Shown here in pieces: positions 19,526 through 28,049 of a DNA stretch of 64,000 nt (within the stretch, counting starts at the first letter, position 1; each line of letters opens with the position of its first letter). The notes beneath the pieces are model-generated. The model made no database searches. It saw only the letters and a list, made by a program, of their open reading frames with translations, and was not told where the DNA came from. The stretch is from assembly GCF_000612845.1 (NCBI RefSeq), contig NZ_CCAT010000062.1, positions 124,001 through 188,000 of the forward strand. The letters are read 5' to 3'. A program made the position numbers and the translations under genes. Origin of the DNA: Clostridium ihumii AP5 (GTDB lineage: Bacteria > Bacillota > Clostridia > Clostridiales > Clostridiaceae).

Positions 19526-20719
19526 ATGAGAATATCAAAAAGAATAAAAAATGTTCCAGCATCTACTATAATGGAATTATTAACTTACTCAGCAGAGGCT
19601 AAAAAAAGTGGTAAAAAAGTTTATCATTTAAATATAGGTCAACCAGATATAAAAACACCAGACGGATTTTTCGATGCAGTTAAAAACTACAAAGAAGACG
19701 TTTTAGAATATGCATTATCAGAAGGTCTTCCAGAATTAATAGAAGCAATACAAAACTACTACAAAGGTTATGATATAAATTTTGCTAAGGATGAAATATT
19801 AATAGTAAATGGTGGTAGTGAAGCATTATTATTTGCAATGTTAACTATATGTAATGAAGGAGATAATATATTAGTACCAGAGCCATTCTATTCAAACTAC
19901 AATAGTTTTGCAAATGCTGTAGGTGTTACTATAAGACCAGTTACAACATATGCTGAAAATGGTTTCCATTTACCATCAAAAGAAGAAATAGTATCTAGAA
20001 TAGATAAAAATACTACAGCTATACTTTTATCTAATCCAGGAAATCCAAGTGGGGTTGTTTACACTAAAGAAGAAATTGAAATGATTAGTGAAATAGCTAA
20101 AGAAAATGATTTATGGATAATAGCTGATGAAGTTTACAGAGAATTTGTATATGAAGGAGAATATACAAGCTTTGGAAATATTAAAGAAGTAGAAGATAGA
20201 GTTATAATAGTAGATAGTGTTTCTAAGAGATATAGTGCTTGTGGAGCTAGAATAGGTTCTATAGCTTCTAAAAATAAAGAAGTTATGACAGAACTTTTAA
20301 AATTATGTCAAGCAAGATTATCAGTTCCAACATTAGAGCAAGTGGGTGCTATTGAGCTTTACAAAACTCCAACATCTTATTTAACAGAAGTTAATGAAGA
20401 ATATAGAGAAAGAAGAGACGTACTTTATAATGAACTTGTAAAAGTTCCAGGAGTAATATGTAAAAAACCTACAGGAGCATTTTACATAATGGCGAAATTA
20501 CCAGTAAAAAGTGCAGATGATTTCGTAAAATGGTTATTAAGAGAATTTGAAATAGATGGTCAAACAGTAATGCCTTGTCCAGCAGAAGGATTCTATGGTA
20601 CAGAGGGACTTGGAAAAGATGAAATAAGACTTGCATATGTATTAGATAAAGAAACTTTAGCTGATGCAGCAAGAATATTAAAAGAAGGCTTAACTGAGTA
20701 TTTAAAATTAAATAAATAA
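19526..20719 (+). CDS. PLP-dependent class I/II aminotransferase
   Basis: 397 residues, fold type I aspartate-aminotransferase superfamily. It shows LNIGQPDIKTPDGFF near the N-terminus, LSNPGNPSGVVYTKEE, ADEVYREFVY, the PLP-binding lysine in VDSVSKRYSACGARIGS and the substrate Arg region KDEIRLAYVLD. Start ATG after TAGGAGGAATAATA. Codon use here is slightly richer in C-ending codons (AAC, TAC, TTC) than in its neighbours, as expected for a well-expressed gene. The substrate is probably aspartate or another common amino acid. Confidence 0.93.
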   Translation: MRISKRIKNVPASTIMELLTYSAEAKKSGKKVYHLNIGQPDIKTPDGFFDAVKNYKEDVLEYALSEGLPELIEAIQNYYKGYDINFAKDEILIVNGGSEALLFAMLTICNEGDNILVPEPFYSNYNSFANAVGVTIRPVTTYAENGFHLPSKEEIVSRIDKNTTAILLSNPGNPSGVVYTKEEIEMISEIAKENDLWIIADEVYREFVYEGEYTSFGNIKEVEDRVIIVDSVSKRYSACGARIGSIASKNKEVMTELLKLCQARLSVPTLEQVGAIELYKTPTSYLTEVNEEYRERRDVLYNELVKVPGVICKKPTGAFYIMAKLPVKSADDFVKWLLREFEIDGQTVMPCPAEGFYGTEGLGKDEIRLAYVLDKETLADAARILKEGLTEYLKLNK

Positions 20720-20727
20720 TAAATTTT

Positions 20728-20768
20728 AAAAATCCCAAATAAACATTAGTTTATTTGGGATTTTTTTA
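20728..20768 (+). terminator. Intrinsic terminator
   Basis: A 15-bp stem, AATCCCAAATAAAC with its complement, and seven T residues after the aminotransferase gene. Confidence 0.93.
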
Positions 20769-20993
20769 TGTAAACTAATAATTTAATATAGATATTTAGT
20801 AATAAAAAGGCTAAGTATAAACATAAGAATTAAACTAATTATTATGTTTATATAGAGGTTAAAAATAAGTTAAAACTGTGTTAAGTATAATGACTTATTT
20901 TTATGATGGTATCATAATCAGATTATAAATTAAATATAATATGTTTAATTACAAAGTTGTAAAAAAATATCAAGAGTAAAGGTTGTGATAATA

Positions 20994-21740
20994 ATGGATG
21001 TAAGTGTTATATTGAGTTTATTAATTGGCATTTTATCTTTAATTGTAGCATTTGTTTTAGAAGGAGGAGCATTAGGATCATTGCTACAACCAACAGCAGC
21101 TTTAATTGTATTTGGTGGAACTATTGGTGCTATTGGAATATCATTTCCACCATCAGCTATAAAAAAAATTTTAAGAACAATAAAAGATTTGCTTAAAGTA
21201 AAAAAGAACAATAAAAAAGAATTGATTGAATTATTAAAGGAAATGTCGGCTAAAGCTAGATTAGATGGCATGCTTAGCTTAGAATCATATTTAACAAGAA
21301 CAGATATAGACAAGTTTTTAATAAAGGGTCTTCAATTAGCAATAGATGGTGTACAACCAGAAGTTGTAAGAACTTCTTTAGAAAATATAAATGAAAATAT
21401 TTCAGAAGGTAGATTAGAACAAGCAGAAATTTTTGAAGCAGCAGGTGGATTTGCACCTACCATGGGAATTATAGGAACTGTTATGGGGCTTGTACAAGTA
21501 CTAGGGAACTTATCAAACCCAAATGAATTAGGTCCTAAAATTGCAGTTGCATTTATTGCAACACTTTATGGAGTAGCATCTGCTAACTTATTATGGATAC
21601 CAATAGCAAATAGAATAAAATATATTGATAAGTTAGAGTCATTGGAAAAAGAAATTATTACAGAAGGTGTAATTTTAATTCAAGAAGGTGTAAATCCAAA
21701 TTCATTAGAAACTCAACTACAAGGTTTTTTAAATGATTAA
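20994..21740 (+). CDS. motA: Flagellar motor stator protein MotA
   Basis: About 248 residues. Two membrane segments occur near the N-terminus (VSVILSLLIGILSLIVAFVLEGG) and two near residues 145-200 (FEAAGGFAPTMGIIGTVMGLVQVLGNL, then LYGVASANLLWIPIANRIKYI), separated by the cytoplasmic rotor-contact domain. The conserved prolines are in FAPTMG and WIPIAN. Forms the A4 or A5 part of the proton or sodium stator with MotB, which follows 33 bp downstream. I placed the start at the ATG at 20994; a GTG three codons earlier is possible. Confidence 0.95.
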   Translation: MDVSVILSLLIGILSLIVAFVLEGGALGSLLQPTAALIVFGGTIGAIGISFPPSAIKKILRTIKDLLKVKKNNKKELIELLKEMSAKARLDGMLSLESYLTRTDIDKFLIKGLQLAIDGVQPEVVRTSLENINENISEGRLEQAEIFEAAGGFAPTMGIIGTVMGLVQVLGNLSNPNELGPKIAVAFIATLYGVASANLLWIPIANRIKYIDKLESLEKEIITEGVILIQEGVNPNSLETQLQGFLND

Positions 21741-21773
21741 TAATAATAATATTATTATAGAAGTGGTGATATT

Positions 21774-22529
21774 ATGAGAAAAAAGAAAAAAGGTAAAAAG
21801 AAAGAAAGTGGAGAAAGATGGCTTTTAACATACTCTGATTTAATAACGTTACTTATGATATTTTTTGTTATTATGTATTCTTCAAGTAGCATAAATGCAC
21901 AAAAATATAAAGCAATGTCAAATTCTTTTCAGTCTGTATTTGGCGGTGGAACAAATGTAATAGGTGAAGGTGGAAATGGAAGTGGAAATAGTGACGTTGA
22001 TGAAAAAAATCAAGAGCCTAATGTAATTAATACAGAACTTGTAGAAAGTAAGAAACTCGAAAATATAAAATCAGAAGTTGATAATTTGATAAATGAATCA
22101 GATTTAAAAGAACACATAACTACATCTATTGAAGATAAAGGTCTTATCATTAGTTTTAAAGATAGTATGTTTTTTGAAAGTGGAAAAGCAGATATAACAG
22201 ATTCTATGAAGGAACAACTAGATAAGGTGTCAAAATTATTAAATAAAATGAATAATTATATAAGAGTAGAGGGTCATACAGATAATATACCAATAAAGAA
22301 TAATGATTTTTCATCAAATTGGAAACTTTCAGTGCTACGTGCATCTAATGTTGTAGAATATTTAATTGATAGTAATAAAATTTCTCCAGATAGAATTTCA
22401 GCAGTAGGATATGGAGAATATAGACCAATTTCAAGCAATGAAGGTGAAAGCGGAAGAAGCAAAAATAGAAGAGTAGATATTGTAATATTAAATTCAAAAT
22501 TTGAAAACACAGAAAATAATTCGAAATAG
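21774..22529 (+). CDS. motB: Flagellar motor stator protein MotB
   Basis: 251 residues. A basic N-terminus is followed by the single membrane helix with the ion-binding Asp: RWLLTYSDLITLLMIFFVIMYSSS. After a flexible linker comes an OmpA-like peptidoglycan-binding domain with VEGHTDNIPI, LSVLRASNVVEYLI and GYGEYRPI. It anchors the MotA complex to the cell wall. Start ATG after AGAAGTGGTGATATT. Its pairing with MotA, plus two chemoreceptors and CheX in this window, implies the organism is motile or recently was. Confidence 0.95.
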   Translation: MRKKKKGKKKESGERWLLTYSDLITLLMIFFVIMYSSSSINAQKYKAMSNSFQSVFGGGTNVIGEGGNGSGNSDVDEKNQEPNVINTELVESKKLENIKSEVDNLINESDLKEHITTSIEDKGLIISFKDSMFFESGKADITDSMKEQLDKVSKLLNKMNNYIRVEGHTDNIPIKNNDFSSNWKLSVLRASNVVEYLIDSNKISPDRISAVGYGEYRPISSNEGESGRSKNRRVDIVILNSKFENTENNSK

Positions 22530-22636
22530 TATGTTGTAAGTGCTTAAAATTTAAGCACCAAAATATAACTTAAAAATATAATAGTATAAAGTAGTATAAA
22601 TTTTTATGCTAAATTTTCATTAAGGTGAGATATTTT

Positions 22637-23359
22637 ATGAAAGATAAAGTAATAAAAATTTTATTTATTATACTTGCTATTTGCACATTGAATTATATAA
22701 CAATTTTTGCAGAAGAAAATTTGTCTAAGTTTTTAAATTATGAGCAGGATATCCTTATAATTGGAAAAGTAATAAAAGTTTATGAGAATTCTATAGAGGT
22801 AAATGTAACAACTCAAATTACAAATAAGAAGATACCTAAAGGCACTGATATAGAAAAATTAAAAGTAAGTAACACTATAAAAATAGAAAATATAAAAGAG
22901 TATGATTTATTTAAAGGAAGCAAATCTAAAAAAGATAAAATATTAGAAAATGATATAATATTAGCATCTTTAAATAAAAAAGGTGATAATTTTATTTCAG
23001 CTAATGGTATTTACCTTGTGGATTCTATGAATTATGCAAATTTAAATGTATTATACTTAAAAGATAATAAAGATTATAGGAAAACTGCACTTATTATAAA
23101 GGAATTTATTAATAGCAATGGGGCTAAGAAAAGATTTAAGTCAGATGAAAAAAATGTTTATTACAATGGTAAAGTTATTAATGATAGTAGAATCGACTAC
23201 AAAATAGAACATATGCTAAATTTAAAAGAAAATAAAGATGTTATTAAAAATGAAAAAGACAATATTGCTAATATAAGTAATAATGAAGCTTTAAAAATAA
23301 TAATTGGAATATCTTTTTTAGTTTTAATTATATTAATAATAAATTATTTGCGAAAATAG
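22637..23359 (+). CDS. Membrane-anchored hypothetical protein downstream of motAB
   Basis: About 240 residues, family not recognised. The N-terminal signal-like segment is VIKILFIILAICTLNYITIFA, followed by an extracytoplasmic domain of about 190 residues rich in Lys, Asn and Ile, and a C-terminal membrane helix IIIGISFLVLIILIINYLRK. This gives an outside-facing protein held at its C-terminus. I chose the ATG at 22637 with AAGGTGAG upstream. It follows motB by about 100 bp after a hairpin without a T tract, so read-through from motAB is possible, but a link to the motor is speculation. Confidence 0.75.
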   Translation: MKDKVIKILFIILAICTLNYITIFAEENLSKFLNYEQDILIIGKVIKVYENSIEVNVTTQITNKKIPKGTDIEKLKVSNTIKIENIKEYDLFKGSKSKKDKILENDIILASLNKKGDNFISANGIYLVDSMNYANLNVLYLKDNKDYRKTALIIKEFINSNGAKKRFKSDEKNVYYNGKVINDSRIDYKIEHMLNLKENKDVIKNEKDNIANISNNEALKIIIGISFLVLIILIINYLRK

Positions 23360-23366
23360 AACTAAG

Positions 23367-23416
23367 ACATTAAAAGTGGTACTTAATAATATTTAATACC
23401 ACTTTTAATGTTTTCT
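23367..23416 (+). terminator. Intrinsic terminator
   Basis: A 15-bp stem, ACATTAAAAGTGGTA with TACCACTTTTAATGT, then TTTTCTT. Confidence 0.92.
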
Positions 23417-23489
23417 TAATAAATATTGTTAAATTAAGTATATATATATGAGTATAAGTTAAATATATTTATTAAGGAGATGATAAGTA

Positions 23490-24314
23490 ATGAAAACAGT
23501 ACAAGAAATAATGAATAGTATTGAATATAATCAGGGGGAGTGCCCTCGAAAGGAAATTGAAGAACTTGCAATAAGAGAAGATGAATCCAGAAACTTTCTT
23601 ATAGAGTATTTGAAAAATTTTAAATCAAATTATGAAAATTACATAGAAAATAGTCATTATTGGGGACATATATATGCTACATACCTACTAGCACAGTTTA
23701 AGGAAAAAATTCTTTTTAATATATATTTAGATTTGATAAAATTACCAGAAAAAATTTCTTTTAATTTATATGGTGATACATTAGTAGAAGATTCAGCTAA
23801 AATATTAGCAAGTGTATATGATGGTCAATTAGAAGATATAAAAAAAGCAATAGAAGATATAAAGATAAATTCTATGGCAAGAAGTGAATGTGCACATCTT
23901 TTAGTAATACTTACTTTAAATAATAAATTAAATAGAACTGAAATAGTTGAATATTTCAAATTACTTTTAGAGAAAAAGTTAAAAGATCGAAACATACATG
24001 TTATTACTGCTGTAATTAAAGGGTTAATGGATTTATATCCAGATAATAGTTTGGAAGTTATAAAGATGTGTTTTGCAAATGAAGAGGTAGATGAGTTTTT
24101 AGTATCTTTAAAAGATGTAGATGATACTTTGAAATTAGATAAAGAAGAAGTGTTAGATAGAAGCAAAGGAAAAAAAGAAAATTCTATGATTACAAATGCT
24201 GCTAAAATAATAAGTTCATGGGCCAGCTTTAAAGATGATGAACCTTTAAATATGGAGGAAATATTAAAAATATGTAATCAATCTATTTTTAAGGAAAATT
24301 TCAAAATTGATTAA
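23490..24314 (+). CDS. DUF1186-like helical repeat protein
   Basis: 274 residues, all-helical in appearance, with a HEAT-like pattern: HYWGHIYATYLLAQFKEK, SFNLYGDTLVEDSAKILASVYDG, SMARSECAHLLVIL and ITAVIKGLMDLYPDNSLE. I associate this layout with DUF1186 proteins, which have no known function. No SEC-C zinc motif is seen at the C-terminus. No membrane or signal segment. Start after AAGGAGATGATAAGTA. Probably a cytoplasmic protein-protein interaction module. Confidence 0.72.
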   Translation: MKTVQEIMNSIEYNQGECPRKEIEELAIREDESRNFLIEYLKNFKSNYENYIENSHYWGHIYATYLLAQFKEKILFNIYLDLIKLPEKISFNLYGDTLVEDSAKILASVYDGQLEDIKKAIEDIKINSMARSECAHLLVILTLNNKLNRTEIVEYFKLLLEKKLKDRNIHVITAVIKGLMDLYPDNSLEVIKMCFANEEVDEFLVSLKDVDDTLKLDKEEVLDRSKGKKENSMITNAAKIISSWASFKDDEPLNMEEILKICNQSIFKENFKID

Positions 24315-24398
24315 GTAAAGTGTACAAATTTTAATTAAAAAAGTCTCTACAAAAGTAAATATTAAAAAATCAAATTTATTAGATGAGGGGTAGAAAAG

Positions 24399-25127
24399 AT
24401 GAGAAAAGGAAGGTTACTAATAATAATTACTATTTTATTAGCAATGACTTCAATGATAGGTTGTGCAAAAGTTACTATAGAAAAAGATAATAGTGACAAA
24501 AATGAAAATGATAAAAAAGTGGAGATAAGTGTAAAAGAAACAAAAAAGGATGATGAAAAATCACAATCTATTAATAAGATTAAAAATGACAATGATGTTA
24601 TAAAAAACACTGGTGAAAATTCAAATAATAATACAACTAAAAATCAATATGAGTTAGAATACAAAAATGGAGAAAGAACATTTAAATCAGAAGTTGTACC
24701 ATATGAAGAAAGTGAGAAAGTCATTTTAGATGCATTAAAAGTAGAGATAAGTGATGAATATGATAAATTTAAAGATATATATGTACAAAATGATATATAT
24801 TTAAATTACCCTAAACTATACAAAGAAAACTTAGAAAAAGGTAAGTATACTGAAAAAATAGTGATTCATAGTTTAAAAGTTTTAAGTAAGGATGAATACT
24901 CTAAAAATGAAAATGAAAAAACGTATTATGATTATATGGATAGGCTAGAAACTCTAAATCCAAAAGAATTTAAAATTGTAGAAGTTAAATATACTAATAA
25001 ACTTTCAGAAAAACAAGATAGTATAGCACAATTTCCTAGTGGAACTTACACAAGATATTATGTTGTGGTGAAGGAAAATGAAAAATCTAACTTTAAAATA
25101 TTTGATATTTATGGTCACTTAAAATAG
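24399..25127 (+). CDS. Lipoprotein, paralogue of the one at 53335-53940
   Basis: 242 residues. A lipoprotein signal ends in MIGCAKV, a Lys/Asn/Glu-rich linker covers about residues 30-85, then comes a conserved C-terminal domain of about 155 residues (FKSEV, SEKVILDALKVEISDEYDKFKD, IVEVKYTNKLSEK, TRYYVVVKE, FDIYGHLK). That domain matches the protein at 53335-53940 closely along its length. The family is unknown to me. It is probably anchored to the outer face of the membrane. The linker is the main difference between the paralogues, suggesting a wall-spanning spacer. Confidence 0.8.
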   Translation: MRKGRLLIIITILLAMTSMIGCAKVTIEKDNSDKNENDKKVEISVKETKKDDEKSQSINKIKNDNDVIKNTGENSNNNTTKNQYELEYKNGERTFKSEVVPYEESEKVILDALKVEISDEYDKFKDIYVQNDIYLNYPKLYKENLEKGKYTEKIVIHSLKVLSKDEYSKNENEKTYYDYMDRLETLNPKEFKIVEVKYTNKLSEKQDSIAQFPSGTYTRYYVVVKENEKSNFKIFDIYGHLK

Positions 25128-25142
25128 AAATAGATTATAAAC

Positions 25143-25180
25143 GGTGTAGTTAATTAATAAAACTACACCTTTTAATTTTA
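25143..25180 (+). terminator. Intrinsic terminator
   Basis: GGTGTAGTT and AACTACACC stem followed by TTTTAATTTT after the lipoprotein gene. Confidence 0.88.
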
Positions 25181-25196
25181 TAAATAATATATTATG

Positions 25197-25227
25197 TTGA
25201 CATTCGCCTAAGGCTAACGGTTAAAAT
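25197..25227 (+). promoter_or_regulatory. MerR-type promoter with 19-bp spacer and internal dyad
   Basis: The -35 TTGACA (25197-25202) and -10 TAAAAT (25222-25227) are separated by exactly 19 bp, the over-long spacing characteristic of promoters twisted into shape by MerR-family activators. The spacer holds the dyad GCCT-A-AGGC, extended as TTnGCCTAAGGCnAA. It lies just upstream of a MerR-family gene, so autoregulation is very likely. Confidence 0.82.
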
Positions 25228-25250
25228 GGTTAGTGAGAGGTGATAAGAAA

Positions 25251-26297
25251 ATGAACAATAATTATAACATTAGTGAAATTGCTAAAATGTTTAATATAAC
25301 AACTAACAAAATTAGATATTATGAAAAAAAAGGGTTATTAAATCTTATAAGAAATGAGGACAATGAATATAGAAAATTTAATAATGAAGATATAATTAAA
25401 CTTCAATCAATACTTTTATATAGGTCAGTTGGTTTGTCTATTAAAGAAATAAAAGATATTTTAAAGAATAGTAGCACAAGTAACTTTTTAAATCATTTTA
25501 ATAATCAGTGGGAAATAGTTAATAATGAAATTCAAAGATTAACGGTAATTAGAAGTGCTTTAGAAAAAGTCTTAGACAATTTATATGAAGAAGAAATTTT
25601 AAATGCCAAAGTAGATATACAAACAGTAATAGAAAATGCAAATAATATAAATTATGTTAAAAATAATTGGAGTGATAAATGGAACTTTGATAATTGGGCT
25701 AAAACTTATGATATTTCTGTATTAGAAAATAGAGGTGCTATAAAAATATATGAAAATTATGAGATGATTTTAGAAAAAGTTTATAAATTAGCTATTGAAA
25801 ATGAGAAAGAGGACTGTACTATATTAGAAATAGGAGTAGGAACAGCAAATTTAAGTGGAAAATTTTTAAAAAATAATTATGATATAGTAGGAATAGATCA
25901 ATCTAGAGAAATGCTTAATATAGCTAAATCAAAATATCCTAAATTAAAAGTTAGATTAGGAGAATTTTTAAAAATTCCATATGGTGACAAAAGCTTTGAT
26001 GTTATAGTATCAACTTATGCTTTTCATCATTTAAATGAAGAGGAAAAAATAATAGCTATAGATGAGATGATGAGAGTTTTAAAAGATAATGGGAAAATAA
26101 TTATAGGGGATTTAATGTTTAAAAATAAAAGTGAGGAAGAAAAACTATTAGAGACATTAAATGAAGAAGAAATATATGAAATAAAAGATGAATACTATTC
26201 TTATGTAGATACTTTAGAAATACATTTTAAAAAGTTTAATAAAAAATTAAGATATAAGAAAATAGATAGATTTATGTATGTAATTGAAATTATTTAA
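25251..26297 (+). CDS. MerR-family regulator fused to SAM-dependent methyltransferase
   Basis: About 348 residues. Residues 1-70 are a MerR winged helix (NISEIAKMFNITTNKIRYYEKKGLL), followed by a coiled coil (about 75-115) for dimerisation. Residues 140-348 are a class I methyltransferase: the YrrT-like entry NWAKTYDISV, motif I ILEIGVGTANLSGKF, the acidic GIDQSREM, STYAFHHLNEEEK and VLKDNGKIIIGDLMF. The sensor domain of an ordinary MerR protein is thus replaced by an enzyme. ATG at 25251 with GAGAGGTGAT upstream. The promoter has a 19-bp spacer with a dyad. SAM or the methyl acceptor may be the signal; this is inference. Confidence 0.9.
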   Translation: MNNNYNISEIAKMFNITTNKIRYYEKKGLLNLIRNEDNEYRKFNNEDIIKLQSILLYRSVGLSIKEIKDILKNSSTSNFLNHFNNQWEIVNNEIQRLTVIRSALEKVLDNLYEEEILNAKVDIQTVIENANNINYVKNNWSDKWNFDNWAKTYDISVLENRGAIKIYENYEMILEKVYKLAIENEKEDCTILEIGVGTANLSGKFLKNNYDIVGIDQSREMLNIAKSKYPKLKVRLGEFLKIPYGDKSFDVIVSTYAFHHLNEEEKIIAIDEMMRVLKDNGKIIIGDLMFKNKSEEEKLLETLNEEEIYEIKDEYYSYVDTLEIHFKKFNKKLRYKKIDRFMYVIEII

Positions 26298-26376
26298 TTT
26301 TAGGGTTAATTAACAAGCTTTTATTTAATTTTAATATAAAGAAAATTTTTAATATTTTTATGGGGAGTAAATATTT

Positions 26377-26922
26377 ATGAATAATTTAATTTTAAGAGAT
26401 AGGAATTTAAAAGATATTGATGATTATATAGATTGGTATACGGTAAATACAGAGTGGAAAGATTATGATGCACCATGGGAAAAAGATGAAGAAATTAATT
26501 TAGAAAAAATAAAACAATGCATAATAAAAGAAGTACAAAATACACCTAAGATAAAAACACATTTTGAAATAGAATCTAAAGAAGGAAAACATATTGGAAG
26601 AGTTAGTTCATATTATATAAATGGTGATAAAGAAAAATTAGCTGTAGGCATTGATATAATTAACAAAGAAAATAGGGGAAAAGGATTAGGATATGAAGCG
26701 TTATTAAAGTTTATAAAATATATTTTGAGTAATATTACAAATGAAGTGTATACTGAAACTTGGTCTGGAAATGAAAGAATGATAAAATTAGCATTAAAAC
26801 TTGGATTTAAAGAAATTAATAGAGATGTTGACTTGTTAAAGGTAAATGGAAAATATTATGATAGTATAACTTTTAAGCTTGATAATAATATTTTCAATTA
26901 TTTGTATAATATTGTAATATAA
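26377..26922 (+). CDS. GNAT-family N-acetyltransferase
   Basis: 181 residues, RimJ/RimL-like. It has LILRDRNLKDIDDYIDWY at the start, the acetyl-CoA loop ENRGKGLGYEALLKFIKYIL and the C-terminal ERMIKLALKLGFKEINRD. The acceptor could be a protein N-terminus, an antibiotic or a small amine. Start after TGGGGAGTAAATATTT. Next to the MerR-methyltransferase gene, in a group of small accessory genes, but about 80 bp apart. Confidence 0.9.
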   Translation: MNNLILRDRNLKDIDDYIDWYTVNTEWKDYDAPWEKDEEINLEKIKQCIIKEVQNTPKIKTHFEIESKEGKHIGRVSSYYINGDKEKLAVGIDIINKENRGKGLGYEALLKFIKYILSNITNEVYTETWSGNERMIKLALKLGFKEINRDVDLLKVNGKYYDSITFKLDNNIFNYLYNIVI

Positions 26923-26961
26923 TGTATAATACTTTAAAAAGCAAAAATAGGGGGAAAATTT

Positions 26962-27018
26962 ATGAAATCTCAAATACTTATATTAGGCACTTATCATTTT
27001 GGATTAGAATGTAAATGA
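26962..27018 (+). pseudogene. Remnant of a DUF5694-like (TraB-related) gene
   Basis: A strong ribosome binding site (AGGGGGAAAATTT) leads into MKSQILILGTYHFGLECK and then a stop. The LILGTYHFG segment is how DUF5694/TraB-like proteins begin, so this looks like the first 14 codons of such a gene, with the remainder deleted. Eighteen residues remain. It could instead be a short leader peptide, but the motif favours a remnant. Confidence 0.55.
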
Positions 27019-27068
27019 AACAACATATTTAAGTTAACATTATAACTTTGAATATGGAGGAATATAAT

Positions 27069-27602
27069 ATGAAATATTTTCATGGTAGTTTGATGAAAGA
27101 TTTAAGAAATTTAAGTCCTAAAAATGATTTTGTATATGTTACAACTAATGAAGTTATAGCAACTTTTTATATGATAAAAAATAATTTTTATACTTATGGA
27201 TTTAAAGAATATAGTGATACACCTATATATACAGAATATTATAATAATGCTTTATATGATATATATAAAGGAAAAACAGGATACCTATATGAATGTTATA
27301 ATGTAGGATTTAAAGTTAATCCTCAAAATATAAAATATACTTTTGTTAGTGAAGGAAATATACCTATAAATAAAGTAGAGAAAATAGAAGATATATATGA
27401 AAAACTTTTGGAGTATGAAAACAAAGGGAAATTAATAATAGAAAGATATTCAGAATTAAGTGGAGAAAAACTTAAAAATATTAGCAATATAATTATAAAT
27501 GAAATTAGAAATGAAAATTTAATAAATAAAAATGATAGTTATTCAAATTTTATAAAGTCAAAATTTCAACAAGAGTGGAATATAGTTTTAAATAACTATT
27601 AA
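27069..27602 (+). CDS. Hypothetical protein, possible ADP-ribosyltransferase-like fold
   Basis: About 177 residues, not firmly recognised. It begins MKYFHGSLMKDLRNLSP and continues VYVTTNEVIATFYMIKNNF. The HGS start with a strand carrying aromatic and Thr residues resembles ADP-ribosyltransferase-like folds (HGT/HGS, then xTT). The C-terminal half is helical. I chose the ATG at 27069, preceded by ATGGAGGAATATAAT. A catalytic Glu cannot be assigned with confidence, so enzyme activity is not claimed. Confidence 0.65.
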   Translation: MKYFHGSLMKDLRNLSPKNDFVYVTTNEVIATFYMIKNNFYTYGFKEYSDTPIYTEYYNNALYDIYKGKTGYLYECYNVGFKVNPQNIKYTFVSEGNIPINKVEKIEDIYEKLLEYENKGKLIIERYSELSGEKLKNISNIIINEIRNENLINKNDSYSNFIKSKFQQEWNIVLNNY

Positions 27603-27621
27603 ATAGGTGAGTTGAAATATT

Positions 27622-27963
27622 TTGGAAAAATTTTTTTGGATAATAGATCTACTTATACCATTGAGTATGATAGTTATTGGTATATCATATAAAAATAATT
27701 ATCCCAAAGAAATAAACAATTTTCATGGATATAGAACTTCACTTTCAATGAAATCAAAGGAAACATGGATTTATGCACATAAAAGAGCATCTAAAATATA
27801 TTTCATATTAGGTGTAATTTTATGTATTTGTATTGTTATTATTAAACTTATAAAGCCTATATCAGAAGAATATTTAAGTCTTATTAATGTGTTTTTAGGA
27901 ATAGTATTTTTAATTATTCCAATACCAATAATAGAAAATGAACTTAAAAATAAGTTTAAATAA
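27622..27963 (+). CDS. SdpI-family membrane protein
   Basis: 113 residues with three membrane segments (FWIIDLLIPLSMIVIGISY, YFILGVILCICIVIIKLI and LINVFLGIVFLIIPIPII). The motif GYRTSLSMKSKETWIYAHKRASK is the hallmark of the SdpI/YhfL family, whose founding member gives immunity to the SdpC toxin in Bacillus. Start TTG at 27622 after TAGGTGAG. It is shorter than SdpI (about 200), as are many family members. No toxin gene is visible beside it, so an immunity role is not supported by context. Confidence 0.85.
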   Translation: MEKFFWIIDLLIPLSMIVIGISYKNNYPKEINNFHGYRTSLSMKSKETWIYAHKRASKIYFILGVILCICIVIIKLIKPISEEYLSLINVFLGIVFLIIPIPIIENELKNKFK

Positions 27964-28008
27964 ACTAAAAGAATTATAGAGAATTTGAAAGTATATAGAG
28001 GGAGGTAA

Positions 28009-28034
28009 ATTAAGATAACTCAGAATATCTTAAT
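28009..28034 (+). promoter_or_regulatory. Hairpin in the leader of a GNAT gene
   Basis: ATTAAGATA, an 8-base loop and TATCTTAAT form a perfect 9-bp stem. It directly follows a strong GGAGG (28001-28005) and precedes the start at 28050, which has no Shine-Dalgarno sequence of its own. No T tract, so not a terminator. Confidence 0.5.
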
Positions 28035-28049
28035 ATGTATGTATAAGTT

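Noticed and set aside
22540-22558. Terminator after motB
   Set aside because: GTGCTTAAA and TTTAAGCAC can pair but no T run follows on the plus strand, so I do not call it a terminator.
27622-27963. Toxin-immunity pair based on the SdpI-family protein
   Set aside because: No SdpC-like or other peptide toxin gene is adjacent; the family also occurs widely without toxins.
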